NCBI GenBank assembly: GCA_964057225.1 | Contig: OZ059895.1 | Span: 3,162,001-3,226,000 of the forward strand | DNA: 64,000 nt | Source: Auanema rhodensis | Lineage: Eukaryota; Nematoda; Chromadorea; Rhabditida; Rhabditidae | Direction of reading: 5' to 3' | In this document: piece after piece, positions 9,536 to 23,466 of the stretch | How positions within the stretch are numbered: position 1 is the stretch's first letter | How the letters are laid out: every line of letters begins with the position of its first letter | Made by a program: the position numbers and the translations under genes | Notes under the pieces: generated by a model | Seen by the model: the letters and a program-made list of their open reading frames with translations, nothing else | What the model was told of the DNA's origin: nothing | The model's database searches: none

Positions 9536-12500
9536 CTAGTAAAACATGCCCTTCAAAGCATCAGAACATGTGATCACATTCCAATATTTTTGTATCTATC
9601 TTGTAAAGATAGTAATATATCATATGTTAAACACTATGTTGGAAAGATTTTAATTCAGATTTTCTAACTTTTATTCAGTTTGTTTTTTAAACTTCGATTA
9701 AGAACTTTGATTTTTGTACACCCATAAATTATACGCAGCACAGGTTACCCTTAAATAATGAACTGACCGACTAATCAGACATGGATCTTTCCTAGTTCTG
9801 TTGCTTGAATGGATGTTTTCCTACGTAGGCTAGTAAAACATGCCCTTCAAAGCATCAGAACATGTGATCACATTCCAATTTTTTTGAAATCTATCTTGTA
9901 AAGATAGTAATAAACTTTGATTTTTGTACACCCATAAATTATACGCAGCACAGGTTACCCTTAAATAATGAACTGACCGACTAATCAGACATGGATCTTT
10001 CTTAGTTCTGTTGCTTGAATGGATGTTTTCCTACGTAGGCTAGTAAAACATGCCCTTCAAAGCATCAGAACATGTGATCACATTCCAATTTTTTTGTATC
10101 TTTCTTGTAAAGATAGTAATATATCATATGTTGAACACTATGTTGGAAAGATTTTAATTCAGATTTTCGAACTTTTATTCAGTTTGTTTTTTAAACTTTG
10201 ATTAAGAACTTTGATTTTTGTACACCCATGAATTATACGCAGCACAGGTTACCCTTAATTAATGAACTGACCGACTAATCAGACATGGATCTTTCCAAGT
10301 TCTGTTGCTTGAACGGATGTTTTCCTACGAAGGCTAGTAAAACATGCCCTTCAAAGCATCAGAACATGTGATCACATTCCAATATTTTTGTATCTATCTT
10401 GTAAAGATAGTAATATATCATATGTTGAACACTATGTTGGAAAGATTTTAATTCAGATTTTCTAACTTTTATTCAGTTTGTTTTTTAAACTTTGATTTTT
10501 GTACACCCATAAATTATACGCAGCACAGGTTACCCTTAAATAATGAACTGACCGACTAATCAGACATGGATCTTTCCTAGTTCTGTTGCTTGAATGGATG
10601 TTTTCCTACGTAGGCTAGTAAAACATGCCCTTCAAAGCATCAGAACATGTGATCACATTCCAATTTTTTTGAAATCTATCTTGTAAAGATAGTAATAAAC
10701 TTTGATTTTTGTACACCCATAAATTATACGCAGCACAAGTTACCCTCAAATAATGAACTGACCGACTAATCAGACATGGATCTTTCCTAGTTCTGTTGCT
10801 TGAATGGATGTTTTCCTACGTAGGCTAGTAAAACATGCCCTTCAAAGCATCAGAACATGTGATCACATTCCAATTTTTTTGAAATCTATCTTGTAAAGAT
10901 AGTAATAAACTTTGATTTTTGTACACCCATAAATTATACGCAGCACAGGTTACCCTTAAATAATGAACTGACCGACTAATCAGACATGGATCTTTCCTAG
11001 TTCTGTTGCTTGAATGGATGTTTTCCTACGTAGGCTAGTAAAACATGCCCTTCAAAGCATCAGAACATGTGATCACATTCCAATTTTTTTGTATCTTTCT
11101 TGTAAAGATAGTAATATATCATATGTTGAACACTATGTTGGAAAGATTTTCATTCAGATTTTTTAATTTTTATTCAGTTTGTTTTTTAAACTTTGATTAA
11201 GAACTTTGATTTTTGTACACCCATAAATTATACGCAGCACAGGTTACCCTTAAATAATGAACTGACCGACTAATCAGACATGGATCTTTCCAAGTTCTGT
11301 TGCTTGAACGGATGTTTTCCTACGTAGGCTAGTAAAACATGCCCTTCAAAGCATCAGAACATGTGATCACATTCCAATATTTTTGTATCTATCTTGTAAA
11401 GATAGTAATATATCATATGTTGAACACTATGTTGGAAAGATTTTAATTCAGATTTTCTAACTTTTATTCAGTTTGTTTTTTAAACTTTGATTAAGAACTT
11501 TGATTTTTGTACACCCATAAATTATACGCAGCACAGGTTACCCTTAAATAATGAACTGACCAACTAATCAGACATGGATCTTTCCTAGTTCTGTTGCTTG
11601 AATGGATGTTTTCCTACGTAGGCTAGTAAAACATGCCCTTCAAAGCATCAGAACATGTGATCAAATTCCAATTTTTTTGTATCTATCTTGTAAAGATAGT
11701 AATATATCATATGTTGAACACTATGTTGGAAAGATTTTAATTCAGATTTTCGAACTTTTATTCAGTTTGTTTTTTAAACTTTGATTAAGAACTTTGATTT
11801 TTGTACACCCATGAATTATACGCAGCACAGGTTACCCTTAAATAATGAACTGACCGACTAATCAGACATGGATCTTTCCTAGTTCTGTTGCTTGAATGGA
11901 TGTTTTCCTACGTAGGCTAGTAAAACATGCCCTTCAAAGCATCAGAACATGTGATCACATTCCAATTTTTTTGTATCTTTCTTGTAAAGATAGTAATATA
12001 TCATATGTTGAACACTATGTTGGAAAGATTTTAATTCAGATTTTCTAACTTTTATTCAGTTTGTTTTTTAAACTTTGATTAAGAACTTTGATTTTTGTAC
12101 ACCCATGAATTATACGCAGCACAGGTTACCCTTAATTAATGAACTGACCGACTAATCAGACATGGATCTTTCCAAGTTCTGTTGCTTGAACGGATGTTTT
12201 CCTACGTAGGCTAGTAAAACATGCCCTTCAAAGCATCAGAACATGTGATCACATTCCAATATTTTTGTATCTATCTTGTAAAGATAGTAATATATCATAT
12301 GTTGAACACTATGTTGGAAAGATTTTAATTCAGATTTTCTAACTTTTATTCAGTTTGTTTTTTAAACTTTGATTAAGAACTTTGATTTTTGTACACCCAT
12401 GAATTATACGCAGCACAGGTTACCCTTAATTAATGAACTGACCGACTAATCAGACATGGATCTTTCCAAGTTCTGTTGCTTGAACGGATGTTTTCCTACG

Positions 12501-15500
12501 AAGGCTAGTAAAACATGCCCTTCAAAGCATCAGAACATGTGATCACATTCCAATATTTTTGTATCTATCTTGTAAAGATAGTAATATATCATATGTTGAA
12601 CACTATGTTGGAAAGATTTTAATTCAGATTTTCTAACTTTTATTCAGTTTGTTTTTTAAACTTCGATTAAGAACTTTGATTTTTGTACACCCATAAATTA
12701 TACGCAGCACAGGTTACCCTTAAATAATGAACTGACCGACTAATCAGACATGGATCTTTCCTAGTTCTGTTGCTTGAATGGATGTTTTCCTACGTAGGCT
12801 AGTAAAACATGCCCTTCAAAGCATCAGAACATGTGATCACATTCCAATTTTTTTGAAATCTATCTTGTAAAGATAGTAATAAACTTTGATTTTTGTACAC
12901 CCATAAATTATACGCAGCACAGGTTACCCTTAAATAATGAACTGACCGACTAATCAGACATGGATCTTTCCTAGTTCTGTTGCTTGAATGGATGTTTTCC
13001 TACGTAGGCTAGTAAAACATGCCCTTCAAAGCATCAGAACATGTGATCACATTCCAATTTTTTTGTATCTTTCTTGTAAAGATAGTAATATATCATATGT
13101 TGAACACTATGTTGGAAAGATTTTAATTCAGATTTTCGAACTTTTATTCAGTTTGTTTTTTAAACTTTGATTAAGAACTTTGATTTTTGTACACCCATGA
13201 ATTATACGCAGCACAGGTTACCCTTAATTAATGAACTGACCGACTAATCAGACATGGATCTTTCCTAGTTCTGTTGCTTGAATGGATGTTTTCCTACGTA
13301 GGCTAGTAAAACATGCCCTTCAAAGCATCAGAACATGTGATCACATTCCAATATTTTTGTATCTATCTTGTAAAGATAGTAATATATCATATGTTGAACA
13401 CTATGTTGGAAAGATTTTAATTCAGATTTTCTAACTTTTATTCAGTTTGTTTTTTAAACTTTGATTAAGAACTTTGATTTTTGTACACCCATGAATTATA
13501 CGCAGCACAGGTTACCCTTAATTAATGAACTGACCGACTAATCAGACATGGATCTTTCCAAGTTCTGTTGCTTGAACGGATGTTTTCCTACGAAGGCTAG
13601 TAAAACATGCCCTTCAAAGCATCAGAACATGTGATCACATTCCAATTTTTTTGAAATCTATCTTGTAAAGATAGTAATAAACTTTGATTTTTGTACACCC
13701 ATAAATTATACGCAGCACAGGTTACCCTTAAATAATGAACTGACCGACTAATCAGACATGGATCTTTCCTAGTTCTGTTGCTTGAATGGATGTTTTCCTA
13801 CGTAGGCTAGTAAAACATGCCCTTCAAAGCATCAGAACATGTGATCACATTCCAATTTTTTTGTATCTTTCTTGTAAAGATAGTAATATATCATATGTTG
13901 AACACTATGTTGGAAAGATTTTCATTCAGATTTTTTAATTTTTATTCAGTTTGTTTTTTAAACTTTGATTAAGAACTTTGATTTTTGTACACCCATAAAT
14001 TATACGCAGCACAGGTTACCCTTAAATAATGAACTGACCGACTAATCAGACATGGATCTTTCCAAGTTCTGTTGCTTGAACGGATGTTTTCCTACGTAGG
14101 CTAGTAAAACATGCCCTTCAAAGCATCAGAACATGTGATCACATTCCAATATTTTTGTATCTATCTTGTAAAGATAGTAATATATCATATGTTGAACACT
14201 ATGTTGGAAAGATTTTAATTCAGATTTTCTAACTTTTATTCAGTTTGTTTTTTAAACTTTGATTAAGAACTTTGATTTTTGTACACCCATAAATTATACG
14301 CAGCACAGGTTACCCTTAAATAATGAACTGACCAACTAATCAGACATGGATCTTTCCTAGTTCTGTTGCTTGAATGGATGTTTTCCTACGTAGGCTAGTA
14401 AAACATGCCCTTCAAAGCATCAGAACATGTGATCAAATTCCAATTTTTTTGTATCTATCTTGTAAAGATAGTAATATATCATATGTTGAACACTATGTTG
14501 GAAAGATTTTAATTCAGATTTTCGAACTTTTATTCAGTTTGTTTTTTAAACTTTGATTAAGAACTTTGATTTTTGTACACCCATAAATTATACGCAGCAC
14601 AGGTTACCCTTAAATAATGAACTGACCAACTAATCAGACATGGATCTTTCCTAGTTCTGTTGCTTGAATGGATGTTTTCCTACGTAGGCTAGTAAAACAT
14701 GCCCTTCAAAGCATCAGAACATGTGATCAAATTCCAATTTTTTTGTATCTATCTTGTAAAGATAGTAATATATCATATGTTGAACACTATGTTGGAAAGA
14801 TTTTAATTCAGATTTTCGAACTTTTATTCAGTTTGTTTTTTAAACTTTGATTAAGAACTTTGATTTTTGTACACCCATAAATTATACGCAGCACAGGTTA
14901 CCCTTAATTAATGAACTGACCGACTAATCAGACATGGATCTTTCCAAGTTCTGTTGCTTGAACGGATGTTTTCCTACGAAGGCTAGTAAAACATGCCCTT
15001 CAAAGCATCAGAACATGTGATCACATTCCAATATTCTTGTATCTATCTTGTAAAGATAGTAATATATCATATGTTGAACACTATGTTGGAAAGATTTTAA
15101 TTCAGATTTTCTAACTTTTATTCAGTTTGTTTTTTAAACTTCGATTAAGAACTTTGATTTTTGTACACCCATAAATTATACGCAGCACAGGTTACCCTTA
15201 AATAATGAACTGACCGACTAATCAGACATGGATCTTTCCTAGTTCTGTTGCTTGAATGGATGTTTTCCTACGTAGGCTAGTAAAACATGCCCTTCAAAGC
15301 ATCAGAACATGTGATCACATTCCAATTTTTTTGAAATCTATCTTGTAAAGATAGTAATAAACTTTGATTTTTGTACACCCATAAATTATACGCAGCACAG
15401 GTTACCCTTAAATAATGAACTGACCGACTAATCAGACATGGATCTTTCCTAGTTCTGTTGCTTGAATGGATGTTTTCCTACGTAGGCTAGTAAAACATGC

Positions 15501-16368
15501 CCTTCAAAGCATCAGAACATGTGATCACATTCCAATTTTTTTGTATCTTTCTTGTAAAGATAGTAATATATCATATGTTGAACACTATGTTGGAAAGATT
15601 TTAATTCAGATTTTCTAACTTTTATTCAGTTTGTTTTTTAAACTTTGATTAAGAACTTTGATTTTTGTACACCCATGAATTATACGCAGCACAGGTTACC
15701 CTTAATTAATGAACTGACCGACTAATCAGACATGGATCTTTCCAAGTTCTGTTGCTTGAACGGATGTTTTCCTACGTAGGCTAGTAAAACATGCCCTTCA
15801 AAGCATCAGAACATGTGATCACATTCCAATATTTTTGTATCTATCTTGTAAAGATAGTAATATATCATATGTTGAACACTATGTTGGAAAGATTTTAATT
15901 CAGATTTTCTAACTTTTATTCAGTTTGTTTTTTAAACTTTGATTAAGAACTTTGATTTTTGTACACCCATGAATTATACGCAGCACAGGTTACCCTTAAT
16001 TAATGAACTGACCGACTAATCAGACATGGATCTTTCCAAGTTCTGTTGCTTGAACGGATGTTTTCCTACGAAGGCTAGTAAAACATGCCCTTCAAAGCAT
16101 CAGAACATGTGATCACATTCCAATATTTTTGTATCTATCTTGTAAAGATAGTAATATATCATATGTTGAACACTATGTTGGAAAGATTTTAATTCAGATT
16201 TTCTAACTTTTATTCAGTTTGTTTTTTAAACTTTGATTAAGAACTTTGATTTTTGTACACCCATAAATTATACGCAGCACAGGTTACCCTTAAATAATGA
16301 ACTGACCGACTAATCAGACATGGATCTTTCCTAGTTCTGTTGCTTGAATGGATGTTTTCCTACGTAGG
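9536..16368 (+). repeat. Mixed A/B/C/S210 region without a strict unit
   Basis: Order of starts: 9536 B, 9830 S210, 10040 C, 10334 B (281 bp), 10615 S210, 10825 S210, 11035 A, 11329 B, 11623 C, 11917 B7, 12211 B, 12505 B, 12799 S210, 13009 C, 13303 B, 13597 S210, 13807 A, 14101 B, 14395 C, 14689 C, 14983 B, 15277 S210, 15487 B7, 15781 B, 16075 B. Partial echoes recur: S210-A-B-C three times, and B7-B-B-S210 twice. Region-specific marks are 'catgaatt', 'gaccaac' and 'aacttcgat'. The two C copies at 14395 and 14689 look like a single-monomer duplication. Confidence 0.88.
10334..10614 (+). repeat. Unique 281-bp class B monomer with 13-bp contraction
   Basis: This is the only copy of this length. 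It has a single 'aactttgat' (10488-10496) instead of two, so 13 bp have been lost between the direct repeats, as expected from slippage or single-strand annealing. Everything else matches class B. It lies immediately before two adjacent S210 copies. Its contracted form is also a possible intermediate on the way to the 85-bp deletion. Confidence 0.95.
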
Positions 16369-17964
16369 CTAGTAAAACATGCCCTTCAAAGCATCAGAAC
16401 ATGTGATCACATTCCAATTTTTTTGAAATCTATCTTGTAAAGATAGTAATAAACTTTGATTTTTGTACACCCATAAATTATACGCAGCACAAGTTACCCT
16501 TAAATAATGAACTGACCGACTAATCAGACATGGATCTTTCCTAGTTCTGTTGCTTGAATGGATGTTTTCCTACGTAGGCTAGTAAAACATGCCCTTCAAA
16601 GCATCAGAACATGTGATCACATTCCAATTTTTTTGTATCTTTCTTGTAAAGATAGTAATATATCATATGTTGAACACTATGTTGGAAAGATTTTCATTCA
16701 GATTTTTTAATTTTTATTCAGTTTGTTTTTTAAACTTTGATTAAGAACTTTGATTTTTGTACACCCATAAATTATACGCAGCACAGGTTACCCTTAAATA
16801 ATGAACTGACCGACTAATCAGACATGGATCTTTCCAAGTTCTGTTGCTTGAACGGATGTTTTCCTACGTAGGCTAGTAAAACATGCCCTTCAAAGCATCA
16901 GAACATGTGATCACATTCCAATATTTTTGTATCTATCTTGTAAAGATAGTAATATATCATATGTTGAACACTATGTTGGAAAGATTTTAATTCAGATTTT
17001 CTAACTTTTATTCAGTTTGTTTTTTAAACTTTGATTAAGAACTTTGATTTTTGTACACCCATAAATTATACGCAGCACAGGTTACCCTTAAATAATGAAC
17101 TGACCAACTAATCAGACATGGATCTTTCCTAGTTCTGTTGCTTGAATGGATGTTTTCCTACGTAGGCTAGTAAAACATGCCCTTCAAAGCATCAGAACAT
17201 GTGATCAAATTCCAACTTTTTTGTATCTATCTTGTAAAGATAGTAATATATCATATGTTGAACACTATGTTGGAAAGATTTTAATTCAGATTTTCGAACT
17301 TTTATTCAGTTTGTTTTTTAAACTTTGATTAAGAACTTTGATTTTTGTACACCCATAAATTATACGCAGCACAGGTTACCCTTAATTAATGAACTGACCG
17401 ACTAATCAGACATGGATCTTTCCAAGTTCTGTTGCTTGAACGGATGTTTTCCTAGGAAGGCTAGTAAAACATGCCCTTCAAAGCATCAGAACATGTGATC
17501 ACATTCCAATATTTTTGTATCTATCTTGTAAAGATAGTAATATATCATATGTTGAACACTATGTTGGAAAGATTTTAATTCAGATTTTCTAACTTTTATT
17601 CAGTTTGTTTTTTAAACTTCGATTAAGAACTTTGATTTATGTACACCCATAAATTATACGCAGCACAGGTTACCCTTAAATAATGAACTGACCGACTAAT
17701 CAGACATGGATCTTTCCTAGTTCTGTTGCTTGAATGGATGTTTTCCTACGTAGGCTAGTAAAACATGCCCTTCAAAGCATCAGAACATGTGATCACATTC
17801 CAATTTTTTTGAAATCTATCTTGTAAAGATAGTAATAAACTTTGATTTTTGTACACCCATAAATTATACGCAGCACAGGTTACCCTTAAATAATGAACTG
17901 ACCGACTAATCAGACATGGATCTTTCCTAGTTCTGTTGCTTGAATGGATGTTTTCCTACGTAGG
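16369..17964 (+). repeat. 1596-bp higher-order unit, first copy (S210-A-B-C-B-S210)
   Basis: Starts are 16369 S210, 16579 A, 16873 B, 17167 C, 17461 B and 17755 S210. Marks shared with the next 1596 bp are 'cacaagtt' in the first S210, 'gaccaac' in the first B, 'ccaactttttt' and 'cctaggaagg' in C, and 'aacttcgat' with 'gatttatg' in the second B. The C and second-B marks other than 'aacttcgat' are found only in these two units, which makes this a recent duplication. Confidence 0.93.
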
Positions 17965-19560
17965 CTAGTAAAACATGCCCTTCAAAGCATCAGAACATGT
18001 GATCACATTCCAATTTTTTTGAAATCTATCTTGTAAAGATAGTAATAAACTTTGATTTTTGTACACCCATAAATTATACGCAGCACAAGTTACCCTTAAA
18101 TAATGAACTGACCGACTAATCAGACATGGATCTTTCCTAGTTCTGTTGCTTGAATGGATGTTTTCCTACGTAGGCTAGTAAAACATGCCCTTCAAAGCAT
18201 CAGAACATGTGATCACATTCCAATTTTTTTGTATCTTTCTTGTAAAGATAGTAATATATCATATGTTGAACACTATGTTGGAAAGATTTTCATTCAGATT
18301 TTTTAATTTTTATTCAGTTTGTTTTTTAAACTTTGATTAAGAACTTTGATTTTTGTACACCCATAAATTATACGCAGCACAGGTTACCCTTAAATAATGA
18401 ACTGACCGACTAATCAGACATGGATCTTTCCAAGTTCTGTTGCTTGAACGGATGTTTTCCTACGTAGGCTAGTAAAACATGCCCTTCAAAGCATCAGAAC
18501 ATGTGATCACATTCCAATATTTTTGTATCTATCTTGTAAAGATAGTAATATATCATATGTTGAACACTATGTTGGAAAGATTTTAATTCAGATTTTCTAA
18601 CTTTTATTCAGTTTGTTTTTTAAACTTTGATTAAGAACTTTGATTTTTGTACACCCATAAATTATACGCAGCACAGGTTACCCTTAAATAATGAACTGAC
18701 CAACTAATCAGACATGGATCTTTCCTAGTTCTGTTGCTTGAATGGATGTTTTCCTACGTAGGCTAGTAAAACATGCCCTTCAAAGCATCAGAACATGTGA
18801 TCAAATTCCAACTTTTTTGTATCTATCTTGTAAAGATAGTAATATATCATATGTTGAACACTATGTTGGAAAGATTTTAATTCAGATTTTCGAACTTTTA
18901 TTCAGTTTGTTTTTTAAACTTTGATTAAGAACTTTGATTTTTGTACACCCATAAATTATACGCAGCACAGGTTACCCTTAATTAATGAACTGACCGACTA
19001 ATCAGACATGGATCTTTCCAAGTTCTGTTGCTTGAACGGATGTTTTCCTAGGAAGGCTAGTAAAACATGCCCTTCAAAGCATCAGAACATGTGATCACAT
19101 TCCAATATTTTTGTATCTATCTTGTAAAGATAGTAATATATCATATGTTGAACACTATGTTGGAAAGATTTTAATTCAGATTTTCTAACTTTTATTCAGT
19201 TTGTTTTTTAAACTTCGATTAAGAACTTTGATTTATGTACACCCATAAATTATACGCAGCACAGGTTACCCTTAAATAATGAACTGACCGACTAATCAGA
19301 CATGGATCTTTCCTAGTTCTGTTGCTTGAATGGATGTTTTCCTACGTAGGCTAGTAAAACATGCCCTTCAAAGCATCAGAACATGTGATCACATTCCAAT
19401 TTTTTTGAAATCTATCTTGTAAAGATAGTAATAAACTTTGATTTTTGTACACCCATAAATTATACGCAGCACAGGTTACCCTTAAATAATGAACTGACCG
19501 ACTAATCAGACATGGATCTTTCCTAGTTCTGTTGCTTGAATGGATGTTTTCCTACGTAGG
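17965..19560 (+). repeat. 1596-bp higher-order unit, second copy
   Basis: Starts are 17965 S210, 18175 A, 18469 B, 18763 C, 19057 B and 19351 S210, each exactly 1596 bp after its partner. All diagnostic marks agree with the first copy. The two units abut S210 to S210 (17755/17965), which is also where the array shows short-short pairs elsewhere. Confidence 0.93.
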
Positions 19561-22500
19561 CTAGTAAAACATGCCCTTCAAAGCATCAGAACATGTGATC
19601 ACATTCCAATTTTTTTGTATCTTTCTTGTAAAGATAGTAATATATCATATGTTGAACACTATGTTGGAAAGATTTTAATTCAGATTTTCGAACTTTTATT
19701 CAGTTTGTTTTTTAAACTTTGATTAAGAACTTTGATTTTTGTACACCCATGACTTATACGCAGCACAGGTTACCCTTAATTAATGAACTGACCGACTAAT
19801 CAGACATGGATCTTTCCAAGTTCTGTTGCTTGAACGGATGTTTTCCTACGAAGGCTAGTAAAACATGCCCTTCAAAGCATCAGAACATGTGATCACATTC
19901 CAATATTTTTGTATCTATCTTGTAAAGATAGTAATATATCATATGTTGAACACTATGTTGGAAAGATTTTAATTCAGATTTTCTAACTTTTATTCAGTTT
20001 GTTTTTTAAACTTTGATTAAGAACTTTGATTTTTGTACACCCATAAATTATACGCAGCACAGGTTACCCTTAAATAATGAACTGACCGACTAATCAGACA
20101 TGGATCTTTCCTAGTTCTGTTGCTTGAATGGATGTTTTCCTACGTAGGCTAGTAAAACATGCCCTTCAAAGCATCAGAACATGTGATCACATTCCAATTT
20201 TTTTGAAATCTATCTTGTAAAGATAGTAATAAACTTTGATTTTTGTACACCCATAAATTATACGCAGCACAAGTTACCCTTAAATAATGAACTGACCGAC
20301 TAATCAGACATGGATCTTTCCTAGTTCTGTTGCTTGAATGGATGTTTTCCTACGTAGGCTAGTAAAACATGCCCTTCAAAGCATCAGAACATGTGATCAC
20401 ATTCCAATTTTTTTGAAATCTATCTTGTAAAGATAGTAATAAACTTTGATTTTTGTACACCCATAAATTATACGCAGCACAGGTTACCCTTAAATAATGA
20501 ACTGACCGACTAATCAGACATGGATCTTTCCTAGTTCTGTTGCTTGAATGGATGTTTTCCTACGTAGGCTAGTAAAACATGCCCTTCAAAGCATCAGAAC
20601 ATGTGATCACATTCCAATTTTTTTGTATCTTTCTTGTAAAGATAGTAATATATCATATGTTGAACACTATGTTGGAAAGATTTTAATTCAGATTTTCGAA
20701 CTTTTATTCAGTTTGTTTTTTAAACTTTGATTAAGAACTTTGATTTTTGTACACCCATAAATTATACGCAGCACAGGTTACCCTTAATTAATGAACTGAC
20801 CGACTAATCAGACATGGATCTTTCCAAGTTCTGTTGCTTGAACGGATGTTTTCCTACGAAGGCTAGTAAAACATGCCCTTCAAAGCATCAGAACATGTGA
20901 TCACATTCCAATATTTTTGTATCTATCTTGTAAAGATAGTAATATATCATATGTTGAACACTATGTTGGAAAGATTTTAATTCAGATTTTCTAACTTTTA
21001 TTCAGTTTGTTTTTTAAACTTTGATTAAGAACTTTGATTTTTGTACACCCATAAATTATACGCAGCACAGGTTACACTTAAATAATGAACTGACCGACTA
21101 ATCAGACATGGATCTTTCCTAGTTCTGTTGCTTGAATGGATGTTTTCCTACGTAGGCTAGTAAAACATGCCCTTCAAAGCATCAGAACATGTGATCACAT
21201 TCCAATTTTTTTGTATCTATCTTGTAAAGATAGTAATATATCATATGTTGAACACTATGTTGGAAAGATTTTAATTCAGATTTTCTAACTTTTATTCAGT
21301 TTGTTTTTTAAACTTTGATTAAGAACTTTGATTTTTGTACACCCATAAATTATACGCAGCACAGGTTACCCTTAAATAATGAACTGACCGACTAATCAGA
21401 CATGGATCTTTCCTAGTTCTGTTGCTTGAATGGATGTTTTCCTACGTAGGCTAGTAAAACATGCCCTTCAAAGCATCAGAACATGTGATCACATTCCAAT
21501 TTTTTTGAAATCTATCTTGTAAAGATAGTAATAAACTTTGATTTTTGTACACCCATAAATTATACGCAGCACAAGTTACCCTTAAATAATGAACTGACCG
21601 ACTAATCAGACATGGATCTTTCCTAGTTCTGTTGCTTGAATGGATGTTTTCCTACGTAGGCTAGTAAAACATGCCCTTCAAAGCATCAGAACATGTGATC
21701 ACATTCCAATTTTTTTGAAATCTATCTTGTAAAGATAGTAATAAACTTTGATTTTTGTACACCCATAAATTATACGCAGCACAGGTTACCCTTAAATAAT
21801 GAACTGACCGACTAATCAGACATGGATCTTTCCTAGTTCTGTTGCTTGAATGGATGTTTTCCTACGTAGGCTAGTAAAACATGCCCTTCAAAGCATCAGA
21901 ACATGTGATCACATTCCAATTTTTTTGTATCTTTCTTGTAAAGATAGTAATATATCATATGTTGAACACTATGTTGGAAAGATTTTCATTCAGATTTTTT
22001 AATTTTTATTCAGTTTGTTTTTTAAACTTTGATTAAGAACTTTGATTTTTGTACACCCATAAATTATACGCAGCACAGGTTACCCTTAAATAATGAACTG
22101 ACCGACTAATCAGACATGGATCTTTCCAAGTTCTGTTGCTTGAACGGATGTTTTCCTACGTAGGCTAGTAAAACATGCCCTTCAAAGCATCAGAACATGT
22201 GATCACATTCCAATATTTTTGTATCTATCTTGTAAAGATAGTAATATATCATATGTTGAACACTATGTTGGAAAGATTTTAATTCAGATTTTCTAACTTT
22301 TATTCAGTTTGTTTTTTAAACTTTGATTAAGAACTTTGATTTTTGTACACCCATAAATTATACGCAGCACAGGTTACCCTTAAATAATGAACTGACCAAC
22401 TAATCAGACATGGATCTTTCCTAGTTCTGTTGCTTGAACGGATGTTTTCCTACGAAGGCTAGTAAAACATGCCCTTCAAAGCATCAGAACATGTGATCAC

Positions 22501-23466
22501 ATTCCAATATTTTTGTATCTATCTTGTAAAGATAGTAATATATCATATGTTGAACACTATGTTGGAAAGATTTTAATTCAGATTTTCGAACTTTTATTCA
22601 GTTTGTTTTTTAAACTTTGATTAAGAACTTTGATTTTTGTACACCCATGAATTATACGCAGCACAGGTTACCCTTAATTAATGAACTGACCGACTAATCA
22701 GACATGGATCTTTCCAAGTTCTGTTGCTTGAACGGATGTTTTCCTACGAAGGCTAGTAAAACATGCCCTTCAAAGCATCAGAACATGTGATCACATTCCA
22801 ATATTTTTGTATCTATCTTGTAAAGATAGTAATATATCATATGTTGAACACTATGTTGGAAAGATTTTAATTCAGATTTTCTAACTTTTATTCAGTTTGT
22901 TTTTTAAACTTTGATTAAGAACTTTGATTTTTGTACACCCATAAATTATACGCAGCACAGGTTACCCTTAAATAATGAACTGACCGACTAATCAGACATG
23001 GATCTTTCCTAGTTCTGTTGCTTGAATGGATGTTTTCCTACGTAGGCTAGTAAAACATGCCCTTCAAAGCATCAGAACATGTGATCACATTCCAATTTTT
23101 TTGAAATCTATCTTGTAAAGATAGTAATAAACTTTGATTTTTGTACACCCATAAATTATACGCAGCACAAGTTACCCTTAAATAATGAACTGACCGACTA
23201 ATCAGACATGGATCTTTCCTAGTTCTGTTGCTTGAATGGATGTTTTCCTACGTAGGCTAGTAAAACATGCCCTTCAAAGCATCAGAACATGTGATCACAT
23301 TCCAATTTTTTTGAAATCTATCTTGTAAAGATAGTAATAAACTTTGATTTTTGTACACCCATAAATTATACGCAGCACAGGTTACCCTTAAATAATGAAC
23401 TGACCGACTAATCAGACATGGATCTTTCCTAGTTCTGTTGCTTGAATGGATGTTTTCCTACGTAGG
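19561..23466 (+). repeat. S210-S210 paired region with a 2898-bp-offset duplication
   Basis: Starts: 19561 C, 19855 B, 20149 S210, 20359 S210, 20569 C, 20863 B, 21157 B7, 21451 S210, 21661 S210, 21871 A, 22165 B, 22459 C, 22753 B, 23047 S210, 23257 S210. The piece B-S210-S210-C-B (19855-21156) matches 22753-24054, 2898 bp downstream, including 'cacaagtt' in the first short copy and 'ttacactt' in the final B. 'cacaagtt' marks six S210 copies in all (10615, 16369, 17965, 20149, 21451, 23047) and is not seen after 23.3 kb. The 22165 copy has a recombinant tail. Confidence 0.88.
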
